A stretch of DNA of 64,000 nucleotides from Methylotenera_A sp040079935 (GTDB taxonomy: Bacteria > Pseudomonadota > Gammaproteobacteria > Burkholderiales > Methylophilaceae). Position 1 is the first letter of the stretch. Each line of letters opens with the position of its first letter. Both the position numbers and the translations under genes were made by a program. Below, in pieces: positions 9,210-17,720 of this stretch. The notes under the pieces were generated by a model that had not been told where the DNA came from, searched no databases, and saw only the letters and a program-made list of their open reading frames with translations. The stretch covers positions 1 through 64,000 of the forward strand of contig JBEBJI010000001.1 of assembly GCA_040079935.1 (NCBI GenBank), read 5' to 3'.

Positions 9210-10211
9210 ATGGCTAGACCAAAAAGATTCATTGATGGATTGTTGGTGAATTGGGGCGACGATTTATTTTACCCGCCAGTGCGTCCGACTAAAACTCCAA
9301 CAAGTAAACCATTGGGCTGGGCTAACATCATCATGCCCGATAAGCCTGCGGCCATACGCGCTCAAATAACCCGCACCACTCAAAAAACACCTGAAGTGAT
9401 GGTTAAAATTACCAGCAAGATGGGTGCAGGTAAAGGCATGGTTGCCATTGCAAATCACCTTGATTACATCTCACGTAACGGCAAAGTCAAGCTCGAAGAC
9501 CATGAAGGCCGCTTACTCAATAGCCGTGCCGATGTGAAAGATATTAAAAATGACTGGGCTGAAGACATTCCTGAAATATCCAAGCGGCGCGAAACCATTA
9601 ACGTCATATTTTCTATGGCAAAAGGTACACCTGCTGCTGAAGTTAAAGTAGCGGTGAGCGACTACTTAAAACAAGAGTTCGGTGGCAAGCATGAGTACGT
9701 ATTTGCCTTGCATACCGATACTGACAATCCGCATGTGCATGTCTGCATCAAAATGGCATCTATTAAAAAACGTAGTAAACGCCTCAATCCACGTAAAAAT
9801 GATTTGCAACGCTGGCGTGAAGGCTTTGCACAAAGCCTGCGTAAATATGGCATTGCGGCCAACGCCACACCGCGTAAAACGCGCGGCGTGACACAGCAAC
9901 CCTTACATCAATATCAACTGCATCAATCCGCTAGGCAGCAGCACCCAATTTTCAGAAAATCCGCCAAAACAAACGTTGAAGCGCACACTAAACAAATTCA
10001 CGCTTGGGCAAATATCGCTAATGTACTAGCAAAATCTGAAGACCGTAATGATAGGCAATTGGCCAAGGATGTGATTGTTTTTATGGCGAGCCAGCCTATT
10101 CAGCAGGTGAGTGGCTTATCGGTTCAACAAGACATACACCAACACGCTGCAGCTCGCGATAATAGCGAAGGCGACACGTTATTACCTTTGCGATTGAGCA
10201 AACTAAAATAA
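9210..10211 (+). CDS. MOBP/VirD2-type relaxase
   Basis: The relaxase nicks oriT and stays covalently bound to the transferred strand. The 333-residue protein has a proline-rich N-terminus, then HLDYISRNGKV with the candidate catalytic tyrosine, and DNPHVHVCIKM with the HxH metal-binding motif near residue 173. WREGFAQSLRKYGIAANATPR follows, typical of Relaxase-domain proteins. It stops soon after this domain, with no C-terminal LPD7 or primase region; LPD7 is a separate gene at 7844. oriT is probably close by, but I could not assign it. Confidence 0.8.
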   Translation: MARPKRFIDGLLVNWGDDLFYPPVRPTKTPTSKPLGWANIIMPDKPAAIRAQITRTTQKTPEVMVKITSKMGAGKGMVAIANHLDYISRNGKVKLEDHEGRLLNSRADVKDIKNDWAEDIPEISKRRETINVIFSMAKGTPAAEVKVAVSDYLKQEFGGKHEYVFALHTDTDNPHVHVCIKMASIKKRSKRLNPRKNDLQRWREGFAQSLRKYGIAANATPRKTRGVTQQPLHQYQLHQSARQQHPIFRKSAKTNVEAHTKQIHAWANIANVLAKSEDRNDRQLAKDVIVFMASQPIQQVSGLSVQQDIHQHAAARDNSEGDTLLPLRLSKLK

Positions 10212-10279
10212 CCTAGCCTGACACATCAAATTTTCCATTGCTGTTTGCCCTAACTCGAAAGTTTCAGCAGCTCTAATAC

Positions 10280-10414
10280 TTAAAAAAGCCACTTCTTTAC
10301 GCGACGTTCTTTGTTTTGCTTCAGCGCAGCTAATAATGCTAACTTCTCTTTAATCTCAATGGCTTTATCTGCTTGCGATAAGTCATTTCTAGTGTAGCTA
10401 TTTAATAAATCCAT
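10280..10414 (-). CDS. small hypothetical protein (44 aa)
   Basis: This 44-codon minus-strand frame starts at the ATG at 10414 and encodes a Lys/Glu-rich helical peptide ending in RRVKKWLF. It continues the same-strand small-gene cluster (11362 down to 10471), with a gap of 56 bases. No family is recognised and the ribosome site is weak, so it may not be translated. Confidence 0.3.
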   Translation of the reverse strand: MDLLNSYTRNDLSQADKAIEIKEKLALLAALKQNKERRVKKWLF

Positions 10415-10470
10415 GGCTGCCCCGCTATTTTTAAACTGTATTCAATATTCCATTCGTTTTTTGCATTAAC

Positions 10471-10719
10471 TTAATACATATATTCAACTGGCTCACCTAA
10501 GCGCTCTGTACGGTAGGGATAATCATCGCCCGTTGTTTCGCGCGTCTCTTTATCATAAGGTGTGCAATCTACAAGCCAACATTTAGCCATGGTGAAATGC
10601 GGCATTAGCAAGACGTTTTCGTCTTCTGTGTCTTGATATAACACGCCAGCCACACAATCAAACGTAGCTACAGCCTCATCTAAATCAAGTTCAATTTTGT
10701 GATTCCCAAGTGTTGTCAT
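10471..10719 (-). CDS. small hypothetical protein (82 aa)
   Basis: An acidic 82-residue protein beginning MTTLGNHKIELDLDEAVATF. It starts two bases after the stop of the gene upstream (10722-11063), so the three genes from 11362 form an operon with coupled translation. Two cysteine-containing stretches (ATFDCVAGV, WLVDCTPYD) are visible but no known motif. Such small orphan genes are common in ICE accessory regions. Function unknown. Confidence 0.5.
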   Translation of the reverse strand: MTTLGNHKIELDLDEAVATFDCVAGVLYQDTEDENVLLMPHFTMAKCWLVDCTPYDKETRETTGDDYPYRTERLGEPVEYMY

Positions 10720-10721
10720 GA

Positions 10722-11063
10722 TTAAGCCTCATTCGTTTCTAAAAGTTGTGTTAAGTGATAATTGATTGCTTCGCTGGCATAATTATTTTTGACATCTGCT
10801 ACCGCATTATTCAACACTTGCAAAGCTTGTTCAGTTGTGATGTTTAACCCCATTTGTTCTGCTTCTAACCTCAAGCTAGCCAAGTGGAAAGCACATACAG
10901 TGCTTTCCATGGTGAACGCCTGCAACGCCATTAAAAGCTCGTTTCTAATACCAACGTTATCAATATATTGAGTCGCTTTTAACGCTACCTGCAATAATTC
11001 ATCCACACGCGAGGTTTGCACTAAAAAGTCTGTGCTGACGGGGACATTGAATGTGGTATTCAT
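10722..11063 (-). CDS. hypothetical protein (113 aa)
   Basis: The frame is open to 11108, but the ATG at 11063 (MNTTFNVPVSTDF) lies two bases after the upstream gene's stop and is the likely start. The protein is mostly helical, with MALQAFTMESTVCAFHLASL and a ...QLLETNEA end. No family is recognised. It is the middle gene of the small three-gene operon. Confidence 0.5.
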   Translation of the reverse strand: MNTTFNVPVSTDFLVQTSRVDELLQVALKATQYIDNVGIRNELLMALQAFTMESTVCAFHLASLRLEAEQMGLNITTEQALQVLNNAVADVKNNYASEAINYHLTQLLETNEA

Positions 11064-11065
11064 TT

Positions 11066-11362
11066 TTAAACTGTCTTTTCGGTTACTAACAAAAATGAGC
11101 CACAACAATTAAAAATCTTGAAGCCAGTAAAGCGCTCGTCTTGATAAACTTCGAAGTAATCCCGTGAGCTACCGACAAACCAAGCACCTGCAATGCCTAG
11201 AGTTCTTTGTTCATAATGGTTTTGTGGGTGTAAGTTCTTAGTCATCACTTTTGCAAATCCCATATTGACTGTCTCTACGCAGTCGGTCATGCCGTCAAAC
11301 TTGCTTTTCACCTTGATGAATAGGTTGTCATTCTTACGAATGAACGCCTTGATGGTTGCCAT
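11066..11362 (-). CDS. hypothetical protein (98 aa)
   Basis: The frame is open to 11497, but the ATG at 11362 (MATIKAFIRKNDNLFIKVKS) is preferred because AGAGAA lies just before it. The sequence upstream looks like a structured non-coding leader. The product is a small predicted alpha/beta protein with VETVNMGFAKVMTKNL and AWFVGSSRDYFEVYQDE stretches. It looks like a conserved plasmid/ICE hypothetical, but I do not recognise a family. Confidence 0.55.
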   Translation of the reverse strand: MATIKAFIRKNDNLFIKVKSKFDGMTDCVETVNMGFAKVMTKNLHPQNHYEQRTLGIAGAWFVGSSRDYFEVYQDERFTGFKIFNCCGSFLLVTEKTV

Positions 11363-11540
11363 GGTGATTCTCTTTGCTCTCTGGAGCCGCCGTAGCGCAT
11401 AACAAGCGTAGGGTGGTGTGGTAAACAAGGGCACAACTGAAAACGCAGTTCTTGAGTGCAGCGAAAAGAAACCGTTTGATAGGGCGGGCAAAGCCATACC
11501 CTTGTTTGCCTCATCAACTGAAGCTATGCGTTGCGTTCTT
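11363..11540 (-). promoter_or_regulatory. GC-rich structured leader upstream of the small operon
   Basis: This gap is richer in G and C than the repeat beside it. AAACAAGGG at 11423-11431 pairs perfectly with CCCTTGTTT at 11499-11507 across a 67-base loop, and a smaller ACTG/CAGT hairpin lies inside. GGCGGCTCCAGAG immediately precedes the ribosome site of the gene at 11362. It could be an attenuator or 5'-UTR element for the minus-strand operon. This is inference from structure only. Confidence 0.3.
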
Positions 11541-11618
11541 AGGCGGCTTTAGAAGCAATACGACAGGCTTTAATACTCGAAAAGAAAATAGTCGCTAACT
11601 ACGCAAGACGCTCAATAA

Positions 11619-11845
11619 ATGAACCGCGATTTGGTATCTAAAATCGTAACGAAATTGCATTTAAAAGAGTGGTTGATATATCAGCCACATCAATAGACGG
11701 GGTAAGCCATGCGGCAAGGGGTGTGTTTATAGGGCGGCTGGTTTTGGCAGCACTTCAATTGACCCTTTTTGAGCATTCAAGATTAATTTTTATTAAGATT
11801 TATCTATTTGTCTGCAATAGGTAGGTGACTTAGTATGTACTAAAT
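11619..11845. repeat. left copy of an imperfect direct repeat flanking the cargo cassette
   Basis: This 227-base non-coding stretch matches 18730-18972 over its whole length in the same orientation, with many mismatches and small gaps. Shared blocks include the hairpin GGTTGATATATCAGCC (11671-11686), a TGCGGC..GGGTGTGTTTA block, GGTTTTGGCAGCACTT, TCAAGATTAAT, CTATTTGTCTG and the terminal palindrome TTAGTATGTACTAA (11830-11843). The two copies bracket exactly the five cargo genes. It holds no open frame of note. Confidence 0.8.
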
Positions 11846-11913
11846 ATACATGGTTAGTCGCCATGTATTCAACATCAAATTAGCCTGTGAATACAGTTCA
11901 AAAACTGTAGTCG

Positions 11914-12777
11914 TCAAGCAATCTTTAAATTAGAAGGATTCTTAATATTTGGAATCATAAGATTTTTACTAAAAAACATTACTTCTGCCCCCTTATACCT
12001 GTCCTGTGCGCTGTAATTAATTCCATACTCTATGGTAGGGCATCCAACATACATTTTTACGATCTCTGGCGCTTGGTCATATGAAACTATCCATGGCAGC
12101 TTAATTTTGCTGTTTACCAATTTGGCAATCGCAATATGGTCGTCATGCAAGTAATGATTTTGATATAACCCTTTACCTTTAACGTAGTAAGGGGGGTCTA
12201 AATACACTAATGTTTTTTCGGGTAAAGTAGGAAGAATTTCAGTTATCAATTTTGCAGCATCTAGGTTATAGAGGCGAATCTTAGAGCTGTGCAGTGCAAT
12301 TTTTTCTATTCGACTGATTAAATCAATTTTATTAAATCTGGCATTTAGTTTCCAATCGCCGTCTTGCTTTTTGCCACCAATAACACCTCCCAAAATAATT
12401 CCTGAGCGGTTAGTTCTATTCAAAAAGAACATTGAGAAAGCAATTTCCAGTGGAGTATGATTTGCAGGGTTCTTAAATACTTCTTTTTGTTTGTGCCACT
12501 CATCCATAGTTACATCTGTATCATTAATGAGCTTACATAACCCATCAGGATCATCCAACACGATACGCCAAAACGTATAGACGAATTGATTCAGATCGTT
12601 TAAATGAATGCAGGAGACGTAATTGTGAAGCAATAGATTAAGCGCGATGCCAGCGCCTCCAGCATATGGCTCGACATAATGCCCTTTAAGCAAATCGTTT
12701 TGTACAAAAACTAGTTTCAGGAAATCCGTCAGTTTCCCCTTACCACCTGGATATCGTAATGGTGTGCTAAATCGCAT
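11914..12777 (-). CDS. D12-class N6-adenine DNA methyltransferase
   Basis: This enzyme should methylate adenine in a short DNA site using S-adenosylmethionine. The 287-residue protein has PLRYPGGKGKL at the N-terminus, the SAM-binding EPYAGGAG at about residues 36-43, an FLNRTNRSGI block near 118-127, and the catalytic DPPY at 194-197, in the order typical of Dam-like D12 enzymes. The ATG at 12777 is chosen because GGAG lies six bases before it; the frame is open to 12819. It is the last gene of the cargo cassette, 69 bases after the ParB-like gene. No restriction endonuclease is next to it, so it may be an orphan methylase or the self-protection arm of a larger system. Confidence 0.85.
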   Translation of the reverse strand: MRFSTPLRYPGGKGKLTDFLKLVFVQNDLLKGHYVEPYAGGAGIALNLLLHNYVSCIHLNDLNQFVYTFWRIVLDDPDGLCKLINDTDVTMDEWHKQKEVFKNPANHTPLEIAFSMFFLNRTNRSGIILGGVIGGKKQDGDWKLNARFNKIDLISRIEKIALHSSKIRLYNLDAAKLITEILPTLPEKTLVYLDPPYYVKGKGLYQNHYLHDDHIAIAKLVNSKIKLPWIVSYDQAPEIVKMYVGCPTIEYGINYSAQDRYKGAEVMFFSKNLMIPNIKNPSNLKIA

Positions 12778-12846
12778 GACATACTCCATTGCTGTTTGGA
12801 ATGCAATTAATAGTAGCAATTTAAAGTGGTTTTGGCCAGCTCTATT

Positions 12847-14250
12847 TTATGACCAACAAGCCCTGATAAATGGGCATAGTTCATCCCAAAATGTAATGAT
12901 AGTTTCACTGGATGGTAAGTGCGTTGGGCGGTGTAGGTATTTTTGAAGTGTATCTACATTAAAGATACTGACATCATTTCTATTTGTAACGGTATATGCC
13001 TTAACTAAGCTGACTTGGCTTGTGTTAAGTGCATTCTTACCAAGCATTGAATCACAAGCGGTAGCAATATTATCTGCAAGCTTATTTTTATCTGTAAGAC
13101 TGTTTGCAGTTCTAAAATGCAGTTCGCTGAGTTCAATTAGTGCGCGTAATAAAAAGGCAACTGTAAGTGGGCAGTCACGAATATCTTTAATCTGGCTGAT
13201 TTCGAATAACACTCCTTTAGCCTTCAAATTACTACTTGGTATTGAAGGGGATGGAGATGCTGCTGTAAACAGCTTCTTCCTATCCCAGGCCGGCTTACTA
13301 GGCGGTCGACCTGCAGGAGGCTGCGTCGATGTGCTTACAGACGGCGAGGTTGGATTGCTAGTCGATGGCGGAGTGTTTGCGTGTTGTGAAGAATTTGACT
13401 GTGTTGACGACGATTGACTTCCATTTGTGCTCGGCGTAGTTGCAGGGCTGGAAAGAGGCCAACCTGCATCTAGTCGAACTTTAGTTAAATAAATAATCGC
13501 CTGTTCTGGTGAAAATACATCGTTTACTTTAACTTTACCTGTACCAAAGTCACCAATGACTCGCCGTGCCATTGAAATAGCCACTTGTTCCGAGGCTATT
13601 AAAACAAGTGCGTCATTTTGAATGTCAAAGCCAAGGATTTTAATATTCTCACCTGAGAAGAATCTTGCGACAGTTGAAACTGGAAAATCATCATCTACTT
13701 CAATCTGATGAAATTCAGACCATAGCAAGTATTGCCCAGCTCGTTTATATTCAGATGCTTGTGCATTATTTAGAAGGTATACTGTTCTCAGGTATGAAGA
13801 CCATCCTATCTGTCCTATGCCACCAAGTTCACCAGAATGGCGTAGCACTAACTCATGTGCAATTGCTTTAGCATTATCTGAAGATAAACAGTCAATTTTA
13901 TTCGGTATTTTTACATTTTTTGTCGCGACAATTTTGATAATTTTTTCACGCAATATGGTATTTGCACACAAAGCGGGATTATTGAGTAATTTAAGTGCTG
14001 TGATGCGCCGATTCCCATCTTTTACATCCCATTTACCATTGACAGCTGAACTTGTGATTAAGACCTGAGCTGTAGATAAGCCTTCAGTTGCAATACTTTC
14101 CATCAACTTTAGCATTTGATCTTCTTTGCGAAGAACTTTTTCTATGCAGTCGTTTTGGTTGCTTCCTGCTCGAATTCTAGGATTTTTTTCGTCTAATAGT
14201 ATGTTATCAATACTCACATTTTGCTGAAGTACAAAATCTTCTCTTCCCAT
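12847..14250 (-). CDS. ParB/Srx-fold protein with Ser/Pro linker and unrecognised C-terminal domain
   Basis: The N-terminal 110 residues resemble the ParB/sulfiredoxin fold: ISIDNILLD-like start, then VKDGNRRITALKLL with the DGNRR motif at about residues 78-82. A middle helical region follows, then a strikingly Ser/Thr/Pro/Gln-rich linker (about 265-335), then a roughly 130-residue C-terminal domain with no family I recognise. The ATG at 14250 is chosen because AGGTGA ends five bases before it; the frame continues to a GTG at 14259. ParB/Srx-fold proteins can bind DNA or hydrolyse nucleotides, and some act as nucleases or regulators in mobile elements. Here it pairs with a downstream adenine methyltransferase. 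Confidence 0.6.
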   Translation of the reverse strand: MGREDFVLQQNVSIDNILLDEKNPRIRAGSNQNDCIEKVLRKEDQMLKLMESIATEGLSTAQVLITSSAVNGKWDVKDGNRRITALKLLNNPALCANTILREKIIKIVATKNVKIPNKIDCLSSDNAKAIAHELVLRHSGELGGIGQIGWSSYLRTVYLLNNAQASEYKRAGQYLLWSEFHQIEVDDDFPVSTVARFFSGENIKILGFDIQNDALVLIASEQVAISMARRVIGDFGTGKVKVNDVFSPEQAIIYLTKVRLDAGWPLSSPATTPSTNGSQSSSTQSNSSQHANTPPSTSNPTSPSVSTSTQPPAGRPPSKPAWDRKKLFTAASPSPSIPSSNLKAKGVLFEISQIKDIRDCPLTVAFLLRALIELSELHFRTANSLTDKNKLADNIATACDSMLGKNALNTSQVSLVKAYTVTNRNDVSIFNVDTLQKYLHRPTHLPSSETIITFWDELCPFIRACWS

Positions 14251-14425
14251 TTTTATCACCTAAATTTAAAATGAATACGTATTAATTCTATGCTGGTAAC
14301 ATAAATCTTTAAGAGGGTTTATGAAAATAAACAACATACTTATTTTTTTGACGTTGCTTAGCATCACTTCCGAGTTGCTTATATATAAAAATGTTAATTC
14401 ACCCTTCATGTCGTGAAGTGTAAAG

Positions 14426-14446
14426 TACTTTAATGCTATTAAAGTA
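14426..14446. promoter_or_regulatory. inverted repeat between the MazG-fusion and ParB-like genes
   Basis: TACTTTAAT and ATTAAAGTA form a perfect 9-bp inverted repeat around GCT. It lies in the only long gap inside the cargo cassette, upstream of the ParB-methylase pair, and shares its GTACTTT/AAAGTA half-sites with the repeat at 18409-18426. A second short palindrome (AATACGTATT, 14274-14283) sits just before the ParB-like ribosome site. A common operator for both transcription units is plausible but not shown. Confidence 0.4.
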
Positions 14447-14460
14447 AGAGCATTAGGTTA

Positions 14461-17049
14461 TTAAAATGGCAATTTGATCTGAACTGGTGTTGGGGTAATT
14501 AACAGTCGAACTTTAAGCTCAGCTTTTTTGCGGCTAATTATCCATTCACCTTTAAATGGAATCTCAACTGTTCCTTTTTCAAGATTGGCTGTAACTCTAA
14601 ACTCAGTAATTCTTTTTAGCTGAACATCTGGGGCCGTAGGAAACTCGATTTCCAATAAGCGCTGCTTTACTCCTTGGGTTTCTGGGTCATCTTGATGGAG
14701 TTTTACATCTGGCTCAAGAGATATAGCCCCAGACTCAACAATTATCCCATCAGGAAAAAGACTTTCTATTCGTTTATCTACGGACAATCCACTAGATAGA
14801 CTAGCAGGAGCAGTTGTTTTAACAAGAACTATACCTTCATCAAATCCACCACGTTTATTTCGCTTCTGCTTCCGATTTTCCTCAATGCTTTTCATACTAA
14901 TATTAAGATGTTTTGATATTGCATGTATAACTTCCAACACATCTGCAAGCTCATCTAGTGTGTCAGATGTAGATTGTGCATCCATCACCTCAATTGATTC
15001 TTCTAAAAGCTTAGCTTTTAGCACTTTTACAAGCTGGTCTCCACTAACTTTGACATGAGTAACCAACTCTCCTTTTTGCTCTATAGACTCTGGCACTTTA
15101 TCTCTGACCAGTTTTTTAAAAACTAAACTTTCATCACTTGTGCCAAATGGGTCAATGATCTCAACGATACAACCCTTTTTCTGCAACATATAAAAAACAT
15201 GCGACAAAACACCACCCATAAGCTCAACAACAGCGTCTTGTTGTTTGGCAAAGTCAGCTAATTGCTCTATAAACGAGTCATTTCTTATTAAATTAGGCTC
15301 ACGTGGTGAAACGGAAATTCTTTTAATAGTAAGTTGATCCTCTTTAGAGCTTTGTAGTAGCGTTTCCCAATCGCTTAGCTTGTGAATTTCGATACTTTTT
15401 GAATGGGGATCTTTAAATCGAGGAGCCACCCTTAACGAGCTGGTATCGAATTCTGACTTATGGTGAAACCAAGGTAATATATTGTGTTTAGATGCATCTT
15501 TGTGAACTCCTACAAACCACATTACATTTACTGCATGGCCTAACTTCTCAGCAATTTTACGGGTTGTTATTGCCATTTCTGATAACCAATCTTTATCCTT
15601 GATTGTTGAATTCCAATCATAAGGCTCCGAGGCGCGCTGGTGAGACCAGACGCCACTTGGATTAGGTGCGACATACCACTCTTTATATCTTAAGCGTTCA
15701 AAATGCCTAAATTTACTTGAATTTAATGCAGCTTTTGATAAATCAATATCAGTAGTATCAACTTCATAAGCATCATGGCTGTACCAATACATACCCTCTG
15801 GTATTCCCCATAATGCCTCTACACGCACAACCCTTTTCCCAGGTTCAGCCCAGCTCCAAGCAGATGCAAGAGCGGGAATGTAATGATGACAAATAAAAAT
15901 TAAATTGCCTTTCCAGTTTTCAATAAGTTTCAATTTTTCAGGCAATTCTTTACTAAACCAAGTGATTACAGCTTCTAAAGTACCCAAGCCATCACTACGG
16001 GGTAGCATATGTCGTCCCTCTTCAGTTTTTACGACATCGGTTCTGATTACCAGCGCCTGTTGCTTTAAAAGAGTTTCTATTTCGCCCAATACTAATGAAT
16101 TTGCTTTGCCAGACAATAGGTCTTCAATAATTTTAGGGTCATCTAATACATAAAAAACTGGTTGTGAATATCCGAACTCTGAATATAAATTTGAATTTGC
16201 CAGTTTTCTGTACTGATTAAAATCAGATTCATTAATGGAGCGGAACTGTTTTAAGCCGATTGACTCATTCTTATTAATACTTTTAGGTAAAAAGCTTTTA
16301 GGATCTATACCAGTTATTTCAGTGCAAAAATCAGCTTGTACTACCCAAGCGAACTTACCATCCCATACCCATTCATAGTGAACTCTAAACATTCTTTCAG
16401 TCGCCCACTGAGCTGGATTTCTTAAGACGCTGTCTATTGCAATACTACTAGTGCATTCCATAGGTTCAGGAGCTTTAAATGCGCCTTCTCTCCATTGTCT
16501 TATGCCTATAGGGACAGGAGTTCTAGTTCTAGAATTTTCACTAACCAATTCAAACTCAAGGAGCCAATCCCTTTTATGTTTTGAAATGCGCCTTTCATTT
16601 GAAAGATGCCCCATGCTAAGTTGGTCAATTTTGGGTTGTAAAATCCAATGTATAGTTGGATCAGCATCTTTTGTTTCTTTAAGGCATTTAATTAAAGTTT
16701 TCTGAAGTTCATTTATGGTTGTTTCTTTGGAAATTAGTTGCCCACGTTCGCCAATAGTTTCGTTTATGGCGCTGGACCTAATCATGATATGGTCAGTTGG
16801 TTGTAAATTTTTAAACCAATCTAAGGTTTTAAGGAAATCCAAAATTGCTGGTTTTTTAGAAATCTCAATTGCTGCTAAATGACTAATGACACAGAAAGAT
16901 GGAACCCACGCACTTGGAATACATAACAATCCGAAAGCTTTTTGACCAATTTTATCAACGGTGATGCTATCTAACGGCAGCTCAGTTAATCCATCAGGTG
17001 TAAGTAAGTAAACTGGATTTATTGGCGAGAAAATTTGGGTAGTAATCAA
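14461..17049 (-). CDS. PPDK/PEP-synthase-like protein fused to a MazG-like NTP pyrophosphohydrolase
   Basis: An 862-residue protein with an uncommon architecture. Residues 30-240 resemble the ATP-binding N-terminal half of pyruvate phosphate dikinase/PEP synthase (WVPSFCVIS, then HIMIRSSAINE). Residues 330-520 look like a second degenerate part of that fold (ALVIRTDVV, VEALWGIPEGMYWYS, KLGHAVNVMWFVG). Residues 644-736 are a clear MazG-like domain: KKLVRDKVPESIEQ, LLEESIEV with the EExxE metal site (E683, E684, E687), LDELADVLEVIHAI (E700, D703), then NKRGGFDEGI. The last 120 residues are beta-rich and unrecognised. The start codon is TTG, two codons after an in-frame stop, and no earlier start is possible. 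I infer a nucleotide-sensing or nucleotide-cleaving enzyme. Confidence 0.65.
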   Translation of the reverse strand: MITTQIFSPINPVYLLTPDGLTELPLDSITVDKIGQKAFGLLCIPSAWVPSFCVISHLAAIEISKKPAILDFLKTLDWFKNLQPTDHIMIRSSAINETIGERGQLISKETTINELQKTLIKCLKETKDADPTIHWILQPKIDQLSMGHLSNERRISKHKRDWLLEFELVSENSRTRTPVPIGIRQWREGAFKAPEPMECTSSIAIDSVLRNPAQWATERMFRVHYEWVWDGKFAWVVQADFCTEITGIDPKSFLPKSINKNESIGLKQFRSINESDFNQYRKLANSNLYSEFGYSQPVFYVLDDPKIIEDLLSGKANSLVLGEIETLLKQQALVIRTDVVKTEEGRHMLPRSDGLGTLEAVITWFSKELPEKLKLIENWKGNLIFICHHYIPALASAWSWAEPGKRVVRVEALWGIPEGMYWYSHDAYEVDTTDIDLSKAALNSSKFRHFERLRYKEWYVAPNPSGVWSHQRASEPYDWNSTIKDKDWLSEMAITTRKIAEKLGHAVNVMWFVGVHKDASKHNILPWFHHKSEFDTSSLRVAPRFKDPHSKSIEIHKLSDWETLLQSSKEDQLTIKRISVSPREPNLIRNDSFIEQLADFAKQQDAVVELMGGVLSHVFYMLQKKGCIVEIIDPFGTSDESLVFKKLVRDKVPESIEQKGELVTHVKVSGDQLVKVLKAKLLEESIEVMDAQSTSDTLDELADVLEVIHAISKHLNISMKSIEENRKQKRNKRGGFDEGIVLVKTTAPASLSSGLSVDKRIESLFPDGIIVESGAISLEPDVKLHQDDPETQGVKQRLLEIEFPTAPDVQLKRITEFRVTANLEKGTVEIPFKGEWIISRKKAELKVRLLITPTPVQIKLPF

Positions 17050-17059
17050 AGTTTACAAC

Positions 17060-17698
17060 TCAATTTTCAACTGATGAGATAGCTTTTTTTTCTGCCCCAA
17101 AAATGAAAGTAGCTATTTCTTGAAGTTTAGCTAAGGCTGTATCTGCAAAATATCCTGTAAAGAAGCCTATGCTGACATAAGATGAGTACGGAGGCTTGCC
17201 ATCTATCTGGCTAGAAAGATGGATAAATCCTCCATCGACTATAATTCCGAACATGGTAGCTAATAACGCAGTTAAAAACGGCGTAAAAATTCGCCATATT
17301 CTTCTGTCCTCATTCCACAAACCTTTGCCTGCAACGTGATGTAGGTATTTTAAGCCAAACATCGTACCGCCTATTGTTCCTGCTGTGAAAAATGCAAACA
17401 TTTTTTGTAAATCACGATTAAGTTCAACGAATGTTAATTGTGTTTGCCAGAATGGCAAACTATCGCCAAACATCCAGACCAAGTGGTAAGTGCTTATGAT
17501 TAATATTGCTAATAAATACAAAGCTTCTGAAAACATTTGTACTCTAATGCACAATGGATACCTACTCTTATAATCATATTTGGCACGGCCATCTGTAGGA
17601 TCTGCAATATTCCAACCAGGCATAGCTGACTTCGAGTTTGCAGAAACTGTATCAACGCTTTGTGATTTATTTACTTCGACTGGTTTCGTAGGCGTCAT
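17060..17698 (-). CDS. four-helix membrane protein of the cargo cassette
   Basis: The 212-residue product has a soluble N-terminus of about 55 residues and four hydrophobic segments, at roughly residues 58-76, 97-118, 136-154 and 172-190. A short charged tail follows. No family is recognised and no catalytic motif is visible. It lies 22 bases after the HIT-family gene and 10 bases before the PPDK/MazG fusion, so the three are probably one transcript. Membrane proteins beside nucleotide enzymes are common in defence systems as effectors, but a transport or anchoring role is equally possible. Confidence 0.55.
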   Translation of the reverse strand: MTPTKPVEVNKSQSVDTVSANSKSAMPGWNIADPTDGRAKYDYKSRYPLCIRVQMFSEALYLLAILIISTYHLVWMFGDSLPFWQTQLTFVELNRDLQKMFAFFTAGTIGGTMFGLKYLHHVAGKGLWNEDRRIWRIFTPFLTALLATMFGIIVDGGFIHLSSQIDGKPPYSSYVSIGFFTGYFADTALAKLQEIATFIFGAEKKAISSVEN

Positions 17699-17720
17699 TT
17701 TATTCTCAGCTAAAACTGAA

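Noticed and set aside
11308..11517. Minus-strand frame across the structured leader
   Set aside because: It overlaps the gene at 11066-11362 in another frame and lacks a ribosome site; the leader looks non-coding.
13022..13417. Plus-strand frame opposite the ParB-like gene
   Set aside because: It mirrors the Ser/Pro-rich linker of the minus-strand gene and has no ribosome site.
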